Below, piece after piece: positions 34,047 through 43,086 of a stretch of DNA of 64,000 nt (positions are counted from its first letter, which is position 1; each line of letters starts with the position of its first letter). The position numbers and the translations under genes are program-made. The notes under the pieces are model-generated. The model saw only the letters and a list, made by a program, of their open reading frames with translations. It did not search any database and had not been told where the DNA came from. Location of the stretch: the NCBI RefSeq assembly GCF_014645735.1, contig NZ_BMMH01000002.1, positions 248,001 through 312,000 of the forward strand, given 5' to 3'. The DNA is from Nocardia jinanensis. Lineage in GTDB: Bacteria > Actinomycetota > Actinomycetes > Mycobacteriales > Mycobacteriaceae.

Positions 34047-34937
34047 TCATCCCTTCCCGGGAAATGGCACGACCGAACCGAATCCGGGACCCTCACCCTT
34101 ACGCCCGACACCGCCCAGGATCAGCCGTTCCTCGGGGGTCTGCGGCGACCGCGGCGGCCCGGAGGGCCACCACTCGTCGACCGGTACAACGCCCGGCTCC
34201 ACGAGCTCGAGTTCACCGAAATAGGAGACGATCTCCGCCCGGCTCCGGAACCATCCGGTCCCCAGGCCGTTCTCCACGAAACGCCGCTCCACCTCCCGGG
34301 CCAGCTCGTGCTCCGGTGAGCCGTCGGCCGGGTCCCAGTAGTGCGTGATCGCGACAAACGAGCCCGGACTCAACACCCGCACGCATCGCGCCACGATTTC
34401 CGCCGGCTCCGCCGATTCCGCGATGTGATGGAGCACCGAACCCAGGATCACCGCTACCGGACGCCCCCGGTCCAGATAGCGCCACACCGCCGAATCCTCC
34501 GCCAGAACTCCGGGATCGGTCAGATCGCCCTGGAGATAGAGCGTGTCCTCGTTGGTCTCCAGCAGGCCCCGGCCGTGCGCGACGCACATCGGGTCATTGT
34601 CCAGATACGCCACCCGCGCCCACGGGTTCACCAGCTGAGCGATCTCGTGGGTGTTACCGGTCGCGGGCAATCCGGCCCCCGCGTCGAGGAACTGGTCCAC
34701 TCCGACGATTCCCGCCAGATACCGGACCACCCGGCGCGACCAGGCCCGGTTGCGCCGGGAAACCGCCGCCATCCCCGGCGCGACCTCCAGCACCGCCCCG
34801 AGCGCTCGGCGATCCACTTCGAAGTTGTCTTTACCACCGAGGCTGGCGTCGTGCACACGAGCGATACTGGCCCGGGAGGTATCGACTCCGGCCGGTGAAC
34901 GGCCTACGGCCGGGGGGCGGAACGGCGTGTCTGGCAT
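34047..34937 (-). CDS. SAM-dependent methyltransferase, DUF574 family
   Basis: A 296-residue protein from ATG 34937. It shows the DUF574 (Methyltransf_19) signature: TSRASIARVHDASLGGKDNF, then NRAWSRRVVRYLAG, the SAM site FLDAGAGLPATGNTHEIAQL, VAYLDNDPMCVAHGRGLL and ILGSVLHHIAE. This family is expanded in Streptomyces and Nocardia; a physiological substrate is not established. The frame upstream of MPDTP is arginine-rich and unlike protein, so it is left out. Confidence 0.9.
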   Translation of the reverse strand: MPDTPFRPPAVGRSPAGVDTSRASIARVHDASLGGKDNFEVDRRALGAVLEVAPGMAAVSRRNRAWSRRVVRYLAGIVGVDQFLDAGAGLPATGNTHEIAQLVNPWARVAYLDNDPMCVAHGRGLLETNEDTLYLQGDLTDPGVLAEDSAVWRYLDRGRPVAVILGSVLHHIAESAEPAEIVARCVRVLSPGSFVAITHYWDPADGSPEHELAREVERRFVENGLGTGWFRSRAEIVSYFGELELVEPGVVPVDEWWPSGPPRSPQTPEERLILGGVGRKGEGPGFGSVVPFPGKG

Positions 34938-35161
34938 CGGTTTCTCTCTATCCGGATGTGTTAGGGCGCGATATCGACAGGTGGGGCTCGACACATATGA
35001 CGTCCACAGTGCGACGAATTCACCGCTCCGGGAACAGATTCGTCTACGAAGATCTCGAAACGATAAGTTTTCGCCGTAGCGAGCGAAAAAAATCGCTGGA
35101 GTTCCGGCTGCCGCGACGATCATCATGAACCGGCGCGAGGACGACCGGGGAGGAGCGCCGC

Positions 35162-35881
35162 ATGACCGGCCCACAACAGCTGCTGCTCGAGGGTGTCGTC
35201 GGTTCCAGGGCATACGGGCTGGCCGGCCCGGCCAGCGATACCGACTATGCCGGAATCTATGTCGAGCCGACACGCAACCTGCTCGGATTGCATCCACCGG
35301 TGAAACAGACCCGGCAGGGCCGCGCCGGCGCGGACGCGACCTATCACGAAATCGGCAAGGCGATGCGGCTGATGTTGTCCTGCAACCCGACCGCCACCGA
35401 GATCCTGTGGCTCGACGAGTACACGGTCGGTTCGGATTTCGGCCGGGAGCTGGTAGCCCTGCGGGGCTGCTTCCTCTCGGCGGCGCGGGTACGCGACGCG
35501 TTCTACGGCTATGCCACCAGCCAGGCCGAGCGGCTGACGCGCGGAAATTTCGGCGAAGACCGGCAGGGCCGGCGCGAGAAGCACGCCCGTCACACCATGC
35601 GACTGCTGTGGCAGGGATACGAGCTGTACACCACCGGGCGGCTCCCGATCCGGGTACCGGATCCGGACCGGTATCACGCGTTCGGCCGGTCTGTCGGCGC
35701 CGACCCACGCGCAACAGCCGTACGCGCACTGCTCGCCGAATACACCGCCCGTTTCGACGAGGCCACCTGCGCACTGCCGGACGCTCCCGACGAGGCGCCG
35801 CTCGACGATCTCCTGCAGCGGGTGCGCCGGGCTCATTTCGATTCGCCGGAAGCTGCCGCCGGAGACAGTCGCGCGCTCTAA
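35162..35881 (+). CDS. DNA polymerase beta superfamily nucleotidyltransferase
   Basis: A 239-residue protein; the ATG follows GGGGAGGAG. The nucleotidyltransferase motif is GSRAYGLAGPASDTDYAGIY, with the G-S and D-x-D residues that hold the metal and nucleotide. The following helices (YHEIGKAMRLMLSCNPTATE, ILWLDEY, KHARHTMRLLWQGYEL) match the PF10127 type of predicted nucleotidyltransferases, some linked to RNA repair or ligase genes. No ligase lies near it here. The function is therefore open beyond nucleotide transfer. Confidence 0.83.
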   Translation: MTGPQQLLLEGVVGSRAYGLAGPASDTDYAGIYVEPTRNLLGLHPPVKQTRQGRAGADATYHEIGKAMRLMLSCNPTATEILWLDEYTVGSDFGRELVALRGCFLSAARVRDAFYGYATSQAERLTRGNFGEDRQGRREKHARHTMRLLWQGYELYTTGRLPIRVPDPDRYHAFGRSVGADPRATAVRALLAEYTARFDEATCALPDAPDEAPLDDLLQRVRRAHFDSPEAAAGDSRAL

Positions 35882-35961
35882 AGTGTTTCTACCGGCGCGC
35901 GCTCGTCCCCGCGGCCTGCACCGCGTGCGGTACCCATGGTTTGCCGAGCTCGGAGCCGCTC

Positions 35962-37233
35962 ATGAACCCTGCCGACAGCGCCCCGGCCACCGCCCGCCGC
36001 TTCCACCGGCTCGATATCTCCGCACCAGCTTTCTGGGCTCGGGATTTCCGGTCCCGCGACGAGGTGTTCGCCCGATTGCGCGCCGAGCCCGGACTGACCT
36101 GGCACGCTCCCGCCCCAGCCTTGTTCCCGCACGAGGAGCCGGGGTTCTGGGCGGTGACCCGACATCGCGATATCGCCTACATCAGCCGTCACCCCGAGCT
36201 GTTCACATCGAGCCTCGGTATCAGCATGGACCCGATGCCGGTGGAGTTGCAGCGACCGACGAGCTTCTTCCTCACCATGGATCCGCCGCAGCACACCCGG
36301 TACCGGCGCCTCGTCAGTTCGGCATTCACTCCGAAACAGGTGCGGCGCATCGAGTCCCAGATCCGTGCGAACGCCGCCGAGATCGTGGACGAGTTCCTCG
36401 CCGACCTGGGAGCCGGACCGGTGGACCTGGTGGACAGTCTCTCCCGGAAACTTCCCATGCGCACTGTCTCGGACATGATCGGTATCGAGAGCGCCGATCG
36501 GGAGGCCGTCGCCTACGCCGCCGAGGCGATGTTCAGCTCCAGCGACGAGGAGTACGCGAGCCTCGAGGAGCGGGCTTCGTTCTTCATGACCCAGTTCGGC
36601 ATCCTGCACGGCGCCGGTACCGAACTAGCGGCGCGCCGGCGCCGCGAACCGCGCGACGATCTCATGTCCGCGATCGTGGCCGCCGAGGTGGACGGTCACC
36701 GGCTCAGCGACGAAGAGATCGGTGCCTTCATGGTGTTGCTCGCCTCAGCGGGTAACGACACCACCAAACAGACCACCTCTCACGGATTCAAGGCGCTGGT
36801 GGATCATCCCGCGCAACGCGAATGGCTGCTCGAGGACTTCGACGGCCGGATCGGCGGCGCCGTCGAGGAATTCGTCCGCTGGGCGACGCCGGTGCTGCAC
36901 TTCGCCCGGCACGCGGTGACCGATACCGAGGTCGCCGGAACTCCGGTACGCGCGGGCGAGAAACTCGTGCTGTTCTACTGTGCGGCCAACCGCGACGAGA
37001 CCGCGCTCGACGCGCCACATATCTTCGACCTCACCCGCGCCCCGAACCCACACTCGGGTTTCGGGGGCGGGGGCGCGCACTTCTGCCTGGGCGCCTGGCT
37101 GGCCAGGATGCAGTTGCGGCTGCTGTTCCACGAACTGCTGACCCGTATGCCCGATGTGGTGCTCGGCGAACCGGAGTATGTGCACAGCGATTTCGTGCAC
37201 GGCATCAAACGGATGCCGGTTCGCTCGGCCTGA
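35962..37233 (+). CDS. Cytochrome P450, CYP124/125/142-like
   Basis: A 423-residue P450. The oxygen-binding I-helix motif is AGNDTT (A263-T268), the K-helix ExxR is in EEFVRWATPVLHFARH, and the haem loop is FGGGGAHFCLGAWLARM with Cys375 as the haem ligand. FLTMDPPQHTRYRRLVSSAF and the GGGGAHFCLGA loop are typical of the CYP125/CYP142/CYP124 group, which hydroxylates the terminal carbon of sterol side chains or methyl-branched lipids. No ferredoxin gene lies beside it. Together with the cholesterol oxidase and FadE34-like genes it suggests sterol side-chain use; the subfamily needs a tree. Confidence 0.88.
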   Translation: MNPADSAPATARRFHRLDISAPAFWARDFRSRDEVFARLRAEPGLTWHAPAPALFPHEEPGFWAVTRHRDIAYISRHPELFTSSLGISMDPMPVELQRPTSFFLTMDPPQHTRYRRLVSSAFTPKQVRRIESQIRANAAEIVDEFLADLGAGPVDLVDSLSRKLPMRTVSDMIGIESADREAVAYAAEAMFSSSDEEYASLEERASFFMTQFGILHGAGTELAARRRREPRDDLMSAIVAAEVDGHRLSDEEIGAFMVLLASAGNDTTKQTTSHGFKALVDHPAQREWLLEDFDGRIGGAVEEFVRWATPVLHFARHAVTDTEVAGTPVRAGEKLVLFYCAANRDETALDAPHIFDLTRAPNPHSGFGGGGAHFCLGAWLARMQLRLLFHELLTRMPDVVLGEPEYVHSDFVHGIKRMPVRSA

Positions 37234-37344
37234 TCAGACCGCTGGTACCACCGCGCTACCCTGACCACCACCGGCGCACATGGCGGCCACACCGATACCG
37301 CCGCCACGGCGACGCAATTCGTAGAGCCGGGTCGTATCCGCCAC
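37234..37344 (-). pseudogene. C-terminal remnant of a thiolase
   Basis: The last 36 codons read VADTTRLYELRRRGGGIGVA, AMCAGGGQGSAVVPAV and stop. This is the very end of acetyl-CoA acetyltransferases, including the active-site cysteine and the GGGQG motif. The remaining 350 residues of the family are absent; upstream codons are Gly/Arg-rich and do not match. Only the 3' tip of the gene survives between the P450 and DUF1059 genes. Confidence 0.78.
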
Positions 37345-37576
37345 TTCTCGACCGGACCGGTCGACAGCGTCCGGACACCGCCGGCCACCGCGACCCGTTC
37401 CATTCCGGAACCCACCTGCGCGGCCGAATGGCACACAATCCCGCCCACCGGACTCTTCCCCGGTGGGCCGCGCGGTAGAAGCCGAGGCCACGCGTCCGGG
37501 ACCCCCGATAACCGTCGCACCGGTCCGCGGAGACGTACGCTGTTCCCGATCGTTTCACGCGAAGAGAGGAATTCCG

Positions 37577-37723
37577 ATGAAAACCAGGCTCAACTGCCCG
37601 TGCGGCGAGCATCTCACCGGGGCGAACGAGGACGAACTGGTCGACATCGTGCGCAAACATCTCACCGAGAACCACCCCGGGCACGATTACAGCCGCGACG
37701 AGATCCTGTTCATCGCCTACTGA
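37577..37723 (+). CDS. DUF1059 small protein
   Basis: A 48-residue protein from ATG 37577, preceded by GAGAGGAATTCCG. It is a short DUF1059 protein with a C-P-C-G pair of cysteines at the start (TRLNCPCGEHLTGANEDELV) and a C-terminal helix with conserved histidines (IVRKHLTENHPGHDY). The cysteine/histidine set suggests metal binding; the family's role is unknown. It is monocistronic, ending at a strong hairpin 8 nt downstream. Confidence 0.82.
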   Translation: MKTRLNCPCGEHLTGANEDELVDIVRKHLTENHPGHDYSRDEILFIAY

Positions 37724-37730
37724 CCCACCA

Positions 37731-37753
37731 CACCGGCCCGTCCCGGGCCGGTG
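37731..37753 (+). terminator. Terminator after the DUF1059 gene
   Basis: CACCGGCCCG and CGGGCCGGTG make a perfect 10-bp stem closed by a 3-nt loop. Confidence 0.75.
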
Positions 37754-37846
37754 ACCCGGGGCCGTTCGCGGCAACCGCGCGCCGAGTACGCCGGACGCAC
37801 CGTGGTATATGGATCTGGGCGGCATCGCTCGCCAGGAAGGATCCAT

Positions 37847-38560
37847 ATGGACGACCACACACTCGCCGCGACACTGGCCGACGAAGCCGGCGAACTACTC
37901 CTCGGTATCCGGGAACTCGGCGGCGCGGTCGGCGACCGGAGGTCCGACAACTTCCTGCTCGGGCGGCTGGCCCGGGAACGCCGCGCCGATGCGGTGCTCT
38001 CGGAGGAATCTCCCGACGACGGCGACCGCGTCCGGCAGTCCCGGGTATGGATCGTCGACCCGCTCGACGGGACCCGGGAATACGGTGAACCGGCGCGCAA
38101 GGACTGGGCGGTTCATGTCGCGCTCACAGTCGACGGGATGCCCGCCGCGGGAGCGGTCGCCCTCCCTGCCGAGGGTGTGGTGCTCCACACCGGAGAGCCG
38201 CCGATACTCCCACCACCGCCACCGCCCGGAACTGTTCGGGTGGCACTGTCACGCAGCCGCCCGTCGTTCGAGGTCCGGCGCCTGGTGGCCCGGCTCGGGG
38301 CGACCGAGGTCCCGATGGGGTCGGCGGGAGCCAAGGCCATGGCGGTGGTCCGGGGGGTCGCCGATATCTATGCCCATTCGGGTGGGCAGTACGAATGGGA
38401 TTCCTGCGCACCGGTCGCGGTGGCGGCCGCCGCCGGATTACACGTCTCCCGCCTCGACGGAAGTCCACTGATCTACAACCGGCCCGATCCCTATCTCCCC
38501 GACCTGCTGATCTGCCGGCCGGAGCTGGCCGAGATAGCGCTCGAGGCATTAGCGGATTAG
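37847..38560 (+). CDS. cysQ: 3'(2'),5'-bisphosphate nucleotidase CysQ
   Basis: A 237-residue inositol-monophosphatase-fold enzyme. The ATG follows AGGAAGG. The metal-binding set is complete: LSEES (E53/E54), VWIVDPLDGTREY (D71-P-L-D-G-T) and YEWDSCAPVAV. This order, and the short R-x-S-D-N start region, match mycobacterial CysQ, which removes 3'-phosphoadenosine 5'-phosphate from sulfate assimilation; some also act on inositol phosphates. A proline run (PPILPPPPPPGT) sits in a surface loop. No sulfur gene is close. Confidence 0.88.
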   Translation: MDDHTLAATLADEAGELLLGIRELGGAVGDRRSDNFLLGRLARERRADAVLSEESPDDGDRVRQSRVWIVDPLDGTREYGEPARKDWAVHVALTVDGMPAAGAVALPAEGVVLHTGEPPILPPPPPPGTVRVALSRSRPSFEVRRLVARLGATEVPMGSAGAKAMAVVRGVADIYAHSGGQYEWDSCAPVAVAAAAGLHVSRLDGSPLIYNRPDPYLPDLLICRPELAEIALEALAD

Positions 38561-38791
38561 CCCATGCGGATCATCCGCCCGGCTCGATCACCCGACCCCG
38601 CCGGCACGCACGGTACGCCGCGTACGTCCGGTGACAGCGGCGTGGGCGGCGAGGCCGTATCGCGGGCGCAGGTGCCGGCGGAAAGTGACGAAGGAAATAC
38701 GATATAACACTTTCCGAGAACATCATTATCAGGCAACCTGGATACTGCCGCGAATCGACGCGCGACACCGCCTCGACAGTAAGGGAAGCCG

Positions 38792-39919
38792 ATGAAATCC
38801 AAGGGTGCTTTGATCTGGGATTACGCGCAGCCGTGGTCGGTCGAGGAGATCGAGATCGGCGACCCCCAGTACGGCGAGGTGAAGGTCCGCGTGGAGACCG
38901 CCGGCCTCTGCCAGTTCGACCAGCGGCTGGCCAGCGGCGATGTACCCACCGCCGAGTTCCCGATCCTGGGCGGCCACGAGGGCGCCGGCGTGATCATCGA
39001 GGTCGGGGCCGGCGTGGACCAGCTACAGGTGGGCGATCATGTGGTGTTCTCCTTCATCCCGGCCTGCGGGATATGCCAATCCTGCCTATCAGGTCACCAC
39101 AACCTGTGCGATCGAGGTCAGGACCTACTCACCCGGGGCGCGGTCTCCGACGGCACTTTCCGGATCCGCGCTCGTGATCGCAATGTCCACCCCACCTCGC
39201 TGATCGGCGCGTTCGCCCCCTACGCGGTGGTGCACAAGAGTTCGGTGGTCAAGATCGACCCGTCGATCCCCTTCGATATCGCCTGCCTCGCCAGTTGCAG
39301 TGTGACCACCGGATACGGGGCTGTGGTCAATACGGCGACCGTCCGGCCCGGCGAGGACGTCGCTGTCGTCGGAGTGGGCGCGGTCGGTAGTGCCGCGGTG
39401 CAGGCCGCGGTCATCTCCGGAGCCCGCCGGATCTTCGCGGTGGACCCGATCGAAGCCAAATGTACGCAGGCCGCGAAATTCGGCGCCACCCACACCTATT
39501 CCGATATCGACCGGGCCATCGGCGGTATCGAGGAGGTCACCGGGGGACAGATGTGCCGGACCGTGATCGTCGCGGTCGGCCGCTGCGACGGCCACGACCT
39601 CGCCAAATGGATGCGGATCACCGCGAAGGGCGGCAGCTGCGTTCTCGCCGCCACCGGCGATGCCGCTGAGACCAATCCGCGGATGAACTTGTCCGCGCTT
39701 ACTTTTCAGCAGAAGAGCCTGTGCGGCACCCTGTTCGGTGGCGGTAACCCGCAGCTGCTCATTCCGGAGGTCCTCGCGCTCTATAAACTCGGCGATCTCG
39801 GCCTCGGCGATATGGTCACCCGCGAGTACTCCCTCGAGCAGATCAACGAGGGAGTCGCCGATATGCTCGAGGGCCGTAACATCCGCGGCGTCATCCGCTT
39901 CACCGACGCGGACCGCTGA
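38792..39919 (+). CDS. NDMA-dependent alcohol dehydrogenase
   Basis: A 375-residue zinc alcohol dehydrogenase. The ATG follows AAGGGAAG. GGHEGAGVIIEVGAGVDQLQ holds the GHE motif, ACGICQSCLSGHHNLC the four structural-zinc cysteines, and VAVVGVGAVGSAAVQAAVIS the nucleotide fold. The CQFD at the first catalytic site and the overall sequence match the nicotinoprotein type of Mycobacteriales, in which NAD stays bound and an external acceptor (MftG/mycofactocin, or NDMA in vitro) takes the electrons. It stands alone, facing the MaoC gene with an 17-nt gap. Confidence 0.87.
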   Translation: MKSKGALIWDYAQPWSVEEIEIGDPQYGEVKVRVETAGLCQFDQRLASGDVPTAEFPILGGHEGAGVIIEVGAGVDQLQVGDHVVFSFIPACGICQSCLSGHHNLCDRGQDLLTRGAVSDGTFRIRARDRNVHPTSLIGAFAPYAVVHKSSVVKIDPSIPFDIACLASCSVTTGYGAVVNTATVRPGEDVAVVGVGAVGSAAVQAAVISGARRIFAVDPIEAKCTQAAKFGATHTYSDIDRAIGGIEEVTGGQMCRTVIVAVGRCDGHDLAKWMRITAKGGSCVLAATGDAAETNPRMNLSALTFQQKSLCGTLFGGGNPQLLIPEVLALYKLGDLGLGDMVTREYSLEQINEGVADMLEGRNIRGVIRFTDADR

Positions 39920-39936
39920 CGATCGCACGGGCCGGG

Positions 39937-40395
39937 TCAGAACACGACCCGGCTCACCGCCTCCGCGATCAGCGCCGGCTTCGACCCGCCTTCGATCTCC
40001 ACGGTGTGCTGCACGACCAGCTGCAGCGCCCCGCCGGCGACCTCGTTCGCATCGGCCAGCACAGCCGTGGATCGCACCTTCGCGCCGACGGGGACCGGGC
40101 TCGGGAACCGGACCTTGTTGGATCCGTAGTTGATCCCCAGCTTGGCGTTGTCGAAGCCGAAGATCTGCGAGCCGAGCAACGGCAGCAGCGATAACGTCAG
40201 ATAGCCGTGCGCGATGGGTCCGCCGAACGGGCTCTCCCGTTTCGCGCGTTCCGGGTCGACGTGGATCCACTGATGGTCTCCGGTGGCCTCGGCGAATTGA
40301 TCGACCATCCGCTGGGTGACCTCCACCCAGTCGCTCGTACCCAGGGTCTCCCCTACCGCGGCGAGAACCTCATCCTTGCCGGCGAATATGCGCAC
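39937..40395 (-). CDS. MaoC-like (R)-specific enoyl-CoA hydratase
   Basis: GTG at 40395 follows GGAGGAG at about 7 nt, so the arginine-rich upstream frame is left out. The 152-residue protein is a hotdog hydratase with VTQRMVDQFAEATGDHQWIH (catalytic Asp and His), VDPERAKRESPFGGPIAHGY and the helix LTLSLLPLLGSQIF. It is close to nodulation protein NodN-type MaoC hydratases of Mycobacteriales. It fits the nearby beta-oxidation functions. Confidence 0.88.
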   Translation of the reverse strand: MRIFAGKDEVLAAVGETLGTSDWVEVTQRMVDQFAEATGDHQWIHVDPERAKRESPFGGPIAHGYLTLSLLPLLGSQIFGFDNAKLGINYGSNKVRFPSPVPVGAKVRSTAVLADANEVAGGALQLVVQHTVEIEGGSKPALIAEAVSRVVF

Positions 40396-40435
40396 AGTAT
40401 GTCTCCTCCGGTCCGTGCCGCGCCGTCGCGACATC

Positions 40436-40454
40436 ACCTACTCCCCTAATAGGT
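40436..40454. promoter_or_regulatory. Short inverted repeat in the MaoC/TauE divergent gap
   Basis: ACCTA and TAGGT flank nine bases inside the 325-nt divergent gap 40396-40720, 41 nt upstream of the MaoC start. The rest of the gap is AT-richer near 40490 and shows no gene or RNA. Confidence 0.35.
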
Positions 40455-40720
40455 ATTCCGCACTTCTGGCCCGAGTTCAACCCTTATTGAGACATTTTTA
40501 CAATTCGTCGCAAATATGATCCGCGAGCACTCGATCACACCCGGCGGACGATAGGCGCCGCCAGCCACTCGATCGAGTAATCCGTACGACCGTTATGCTG
40601 CGGCAGATCGTCCCCGGCACGATCCGGCAATGACGCCGAGACGGCCGGAGGTCGTCCGGCGTCCACCCCGTCCGCGGCGGCGCAGCCCGCCGGAGTCCGT
40701 TCCACCCAGGAGATCCGACC

Positions 40721-41458
40721 TTGACCGTGCTCACCTTCTGCCTGGTCGTGGTCGCCGGATTCTTCGCCGGGCTGGTCGGCTACGTAACCGGTATCGCGTC
40801 GTTGATCTCGTATCCGGCCCTCCTCGCCGCCGGACTGTCCCCGGTCTCGGCGAACGTGACCAATACCGTCGCGATGGTCGCGGTCGGAGTCGGCGCCACC
40901 GCGAAGGCAGGGGCGGCGGTCAACGACGATTCCCGATCGCTGCTCCTGCACGCAGGTTGCGCCGCCCTCGGTGGGCTGGGCGGGGCGGCCCTGCTCCTGA
41001 CCACCTCGGCGGAGGTCTTCGCCGCTGTTGTGCCCTTCCTGATCGCCGCGGCGTCGGCGAGTCTGCTACTACAGCCCAAACTGCGCGAACTCGCCGGGGG
41101 CAGAAGTTTCCCCCGGCTGTACCCGCTCGCCACCGCCGTCGTGGCCCTGTACGGCGGCTACTTCGGCGCCGGAGTCGGAGTCATGTTCCTGGCACTGATC
41201 CTCGTGTGCACCTCGGAGACGATCTGGCGGGCCAGTGTGCTCAAAAGCGTGCTGACCGGTGTCGCCAACCTCGTCGCGGCTGTCGGCTTCGCTGTGTTCG
41301 GACCGGTTCACTGGGTCGCCGCGCTGGCCATGGGGCTGGGCGCCTTCGCCGGCGGATGGTACGGGCCACCGCTGGTGGCCCGCCTGCCCCCGACCGCCAT
41401 GCGCGTCGGGGTCGCGCTGTGCGGGTTCGGACTCGCCGGATATCTGGCGATCGGCTGA
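40721..41458 (+). CDS. TauE/SafE-family membrane transporter
   Basis: TTG at 40721 follows AGGAG at about 8 nt. The 245-residue protein has seven or eight transmembrane helices and the two family repeats: GFFAGLVGYVTGIASLISYP with ALLAAGLSPVSANVTNTVAM, and ALYGGYFGAGVGVMFLALIL. TauE/SafE proteins export or import sulfonates, sulfite or other small anions; the substrate here is unknown. It is convergent with the alcohol dehydrogenase gene, 16 nt away. Confidence 0.86.
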   Translation: MTVLTFCLVVVAGFFAGLVGYVTGIASLISYPALLAAGLSPVSANVTNTVAMVAVGVGATAKAGAAVNDDSRSLLLHAGCAALGGLGGAALLLTTSAEVFAAVVPFLIAAASASLLLQPKLRELAGGRSFPRLYPLATAVVALYGGYFGAGVGVMFLALILVCTSETIWRASVLKSVLTGVANLVAAVGFAVFGPVHWVAALAMGLGAFAGGWYGPPLVARLPPTAMRVGVALCGFGLAGYLAIG

Positions 41459-41474
41459 CCTACCCGAACCTGAT

Positions 41475-42662
41475 CTAGGCCGCGGGGTCGAGCACGACCT
41501 TGATCGCGCCGTCGTCCTTGGTCTGGAACATCCGATAGGCATCCGGCGCCGACGACAACGGCAACCGGTGGGTCGCGAACGAATCCACACCCAGTGGATC
41601 GCTGTCGTCCAGCAGCGGCATTATGTCGTCCGCCCACCGCTTCACATTCGCCTGACCCATCCGCAGCTGGATCTGCTTGTCGAACAGTATGCGCATCGGC
41701 AGCGGATCCATCATTCCGCCGTAGACACCGACGATCGAGAGGGTGCCGCCACGGCGGACGATATCGATCGCGGCGTTCAGCGCCGCGAGCCGGTCCACGC
41801 TCACCGTATCCATCGCGGGCCGCGCCACCCGGCTCGGCAGATACGAGGCCGCCCGCTGAGCCGAGGCCGCCACCGGCGATCCGTGTGCCTCCATACCCAC
41901 TGCCTCGATGACCGCATCGGTGCCCCGGCCGTCGGTACGGTCCCGGATAGCATCGGCCAGGCCGTCACCGGCCACCCGCAGATCGATGGTCTCGATTCCG
42001 CGGGCGGCCACCCGATCGAGGCGTTCGGGAACCAGATCCACCCCGATCACCCGCGATCCGCGGTGGTGCGCGATACGGGCCGCCATATCTCCGATCGGTC
42101 CGAGACCGAGCACCGTCACCGATCCGCCGTCCGGAACCGCCGCGTACTCCACGGCCTGCCATGCGGTCGGCAGCACATCGGACAGGAACAGATACCGCGT
42201 ATCGTCCGCGCCGGGGGGCACCGGGATATGCGTGAAATCGGCGTGCGGTACGCGCAGATATTCGGCCTGACCGCCCGGCACCTGCCCGTACAGCTTCGAA
42301 TAACCGAACAGCGCCGCCCCACACCCCTGATCCCGGACCTGCGTCGTCTCACATTGCGTCATCAGGCCCTGCCGGCACATCCCACACCGGCCGCAGCTGA
42401 TCTGGAACGGCACCACCACCCGGTCGCCCACCGCCAGGTCGCGCACCTCGGGCCCCACTTCTTCGACGATCCCGATCGGTTCGTGGCCGAGCACATCTCC
42501 CGGGGTCATATAGGCACCGAGCAACTCGTACAGATGCAGATCCGAACCACAGATCGCCGAGGAGGTCACGCGAACGACGGCGTCGCCCGGCTCCCGGATC
42601 TCCGGATCCGGAACCTCCTCGACCGATACATCCCGCTTGCCCTGCCAGGTCACCGCCTTCAT
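41475..42662 (-). CDS. Zinc-dependent alcohol dehydrogenase, formaldehyde-dehydrogenase-like
   Basis: A 395-residue enzyme from ATG 42662, with GGAGG 8 nt upstream. SSAICGSDLHLYELLGAYMT carries the catalytic-zinc Cys, LGHEPIGIVEEVGPEVRDLA the His-Glu, and CGRCGMCRQGLMTQC the structural-zinc cysteines. VTVLGLGPIGDMAARIAHHR binds the nucleotide. The insertion after GLMTQCE and the loop YLFLSDVLPTAWQAVEYAAV are those of glutathione-independent formaldehyde dehydrogenase-like proteins. The substrate is uncertain. Confidence 0.87.
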   Translation of the reverse strand: MKAVTWQGKRDVSVEEVPDPEIREPGDAVVRVTSSAICGSDLHLYELLGAYMTPGDVLGHEPIGIVEEVGPEVRDLAVGDRVVVPFQISCGRCGMCRQGLMTQCETTQVRDQGCGAALFGYSKLYGQVPGGQAEYLRVPHADFTHIPVPPGADDTRYLFLSDVLPTAWQAVEYAAVPDGGSVTVLGLGPIGDMAARIAHHRGSRVIGVDLVPERLDRVAARGIETIDLRVAGDGLADAIRDRTDGRGTDAVIEAVGMEAHGSPVAASAQRAASYLPSRVARPAMDTVSVDRLAALNAAIDIVRRGGTLSIVGVYGGMMDPLPMRILFDKQIQLRMGQANVKRWADDIMPLLDDSDPLGVDSFATHRLPLSSAPDAYRMFQTKDDGAIKVVLDPAA

Positions 42663-42917
42663 ACCGTCCACCTCCGGACTCGACTGCCACCGCCCCGGCA
42701 GATCAGCGAACGCCGCGTCGGCACGGCCACCGGGACCGATCTCTCAGCGGCTACCCGCAGCCCCAGGTGACAAACCGAACCGCCCTCGCACGCTGATCGG
42801 CGCGGCGCCCCGGGCAGCAGCGGCTCGGCCTGTTCCGGCGTGGCGGGCGTCCACTCCCGCGGCCGAATGTCCAACGGACACGGGAGGACCTTCGTCTGCA
42901 CGTCGTACGCTTCCCGC

Positions 42918-43085
42918 GTGACCCCAACCCTCATCGGCTACGTTCGCATGCTGCAGCAGCACCAGTCCGGCGAGCACACCATCGTCGGCCTCGCCGAACT
43001 GTTCTCCGTCAGCCGGGCGATGGTCTACCGGGTCCTGGAACGCCGGAAGACCACGGTGTCCTCATCTACCCGGGCAGGGCAGTGA
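42918..43085 (+). pseudogene. Internally deleted serine resolvase remnant
   Basis: GTG at 42918 gives a 55-residue frame starting TPTLIGYVRM, the first beta strand of serine recombinases (GYVRVS), which then jumps directly to LQQHQSGEHTIVGLAELFSV and SRAMVYRVLERR, their C-terminal helix-turn-helix. The catalytic serine region and about 120 residues between are missing. It may be a DNA-binding relic of a Tn3-type resolvase and marks an old mobile element at this spot. Confidence 0.75.
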
Positions 43086-43086
43086 C

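Noticed and set aside
34997..35128. A 43-codon plus-strand ORF (MTSTVRRIHRSGNRFVYEDL) with a TTTTCGC/GCGAAAA hairpin nearby
   Set aside because: No ribosome site, basic low-complexity composition and no relation to neighbours; the hairpin alone is not enough.
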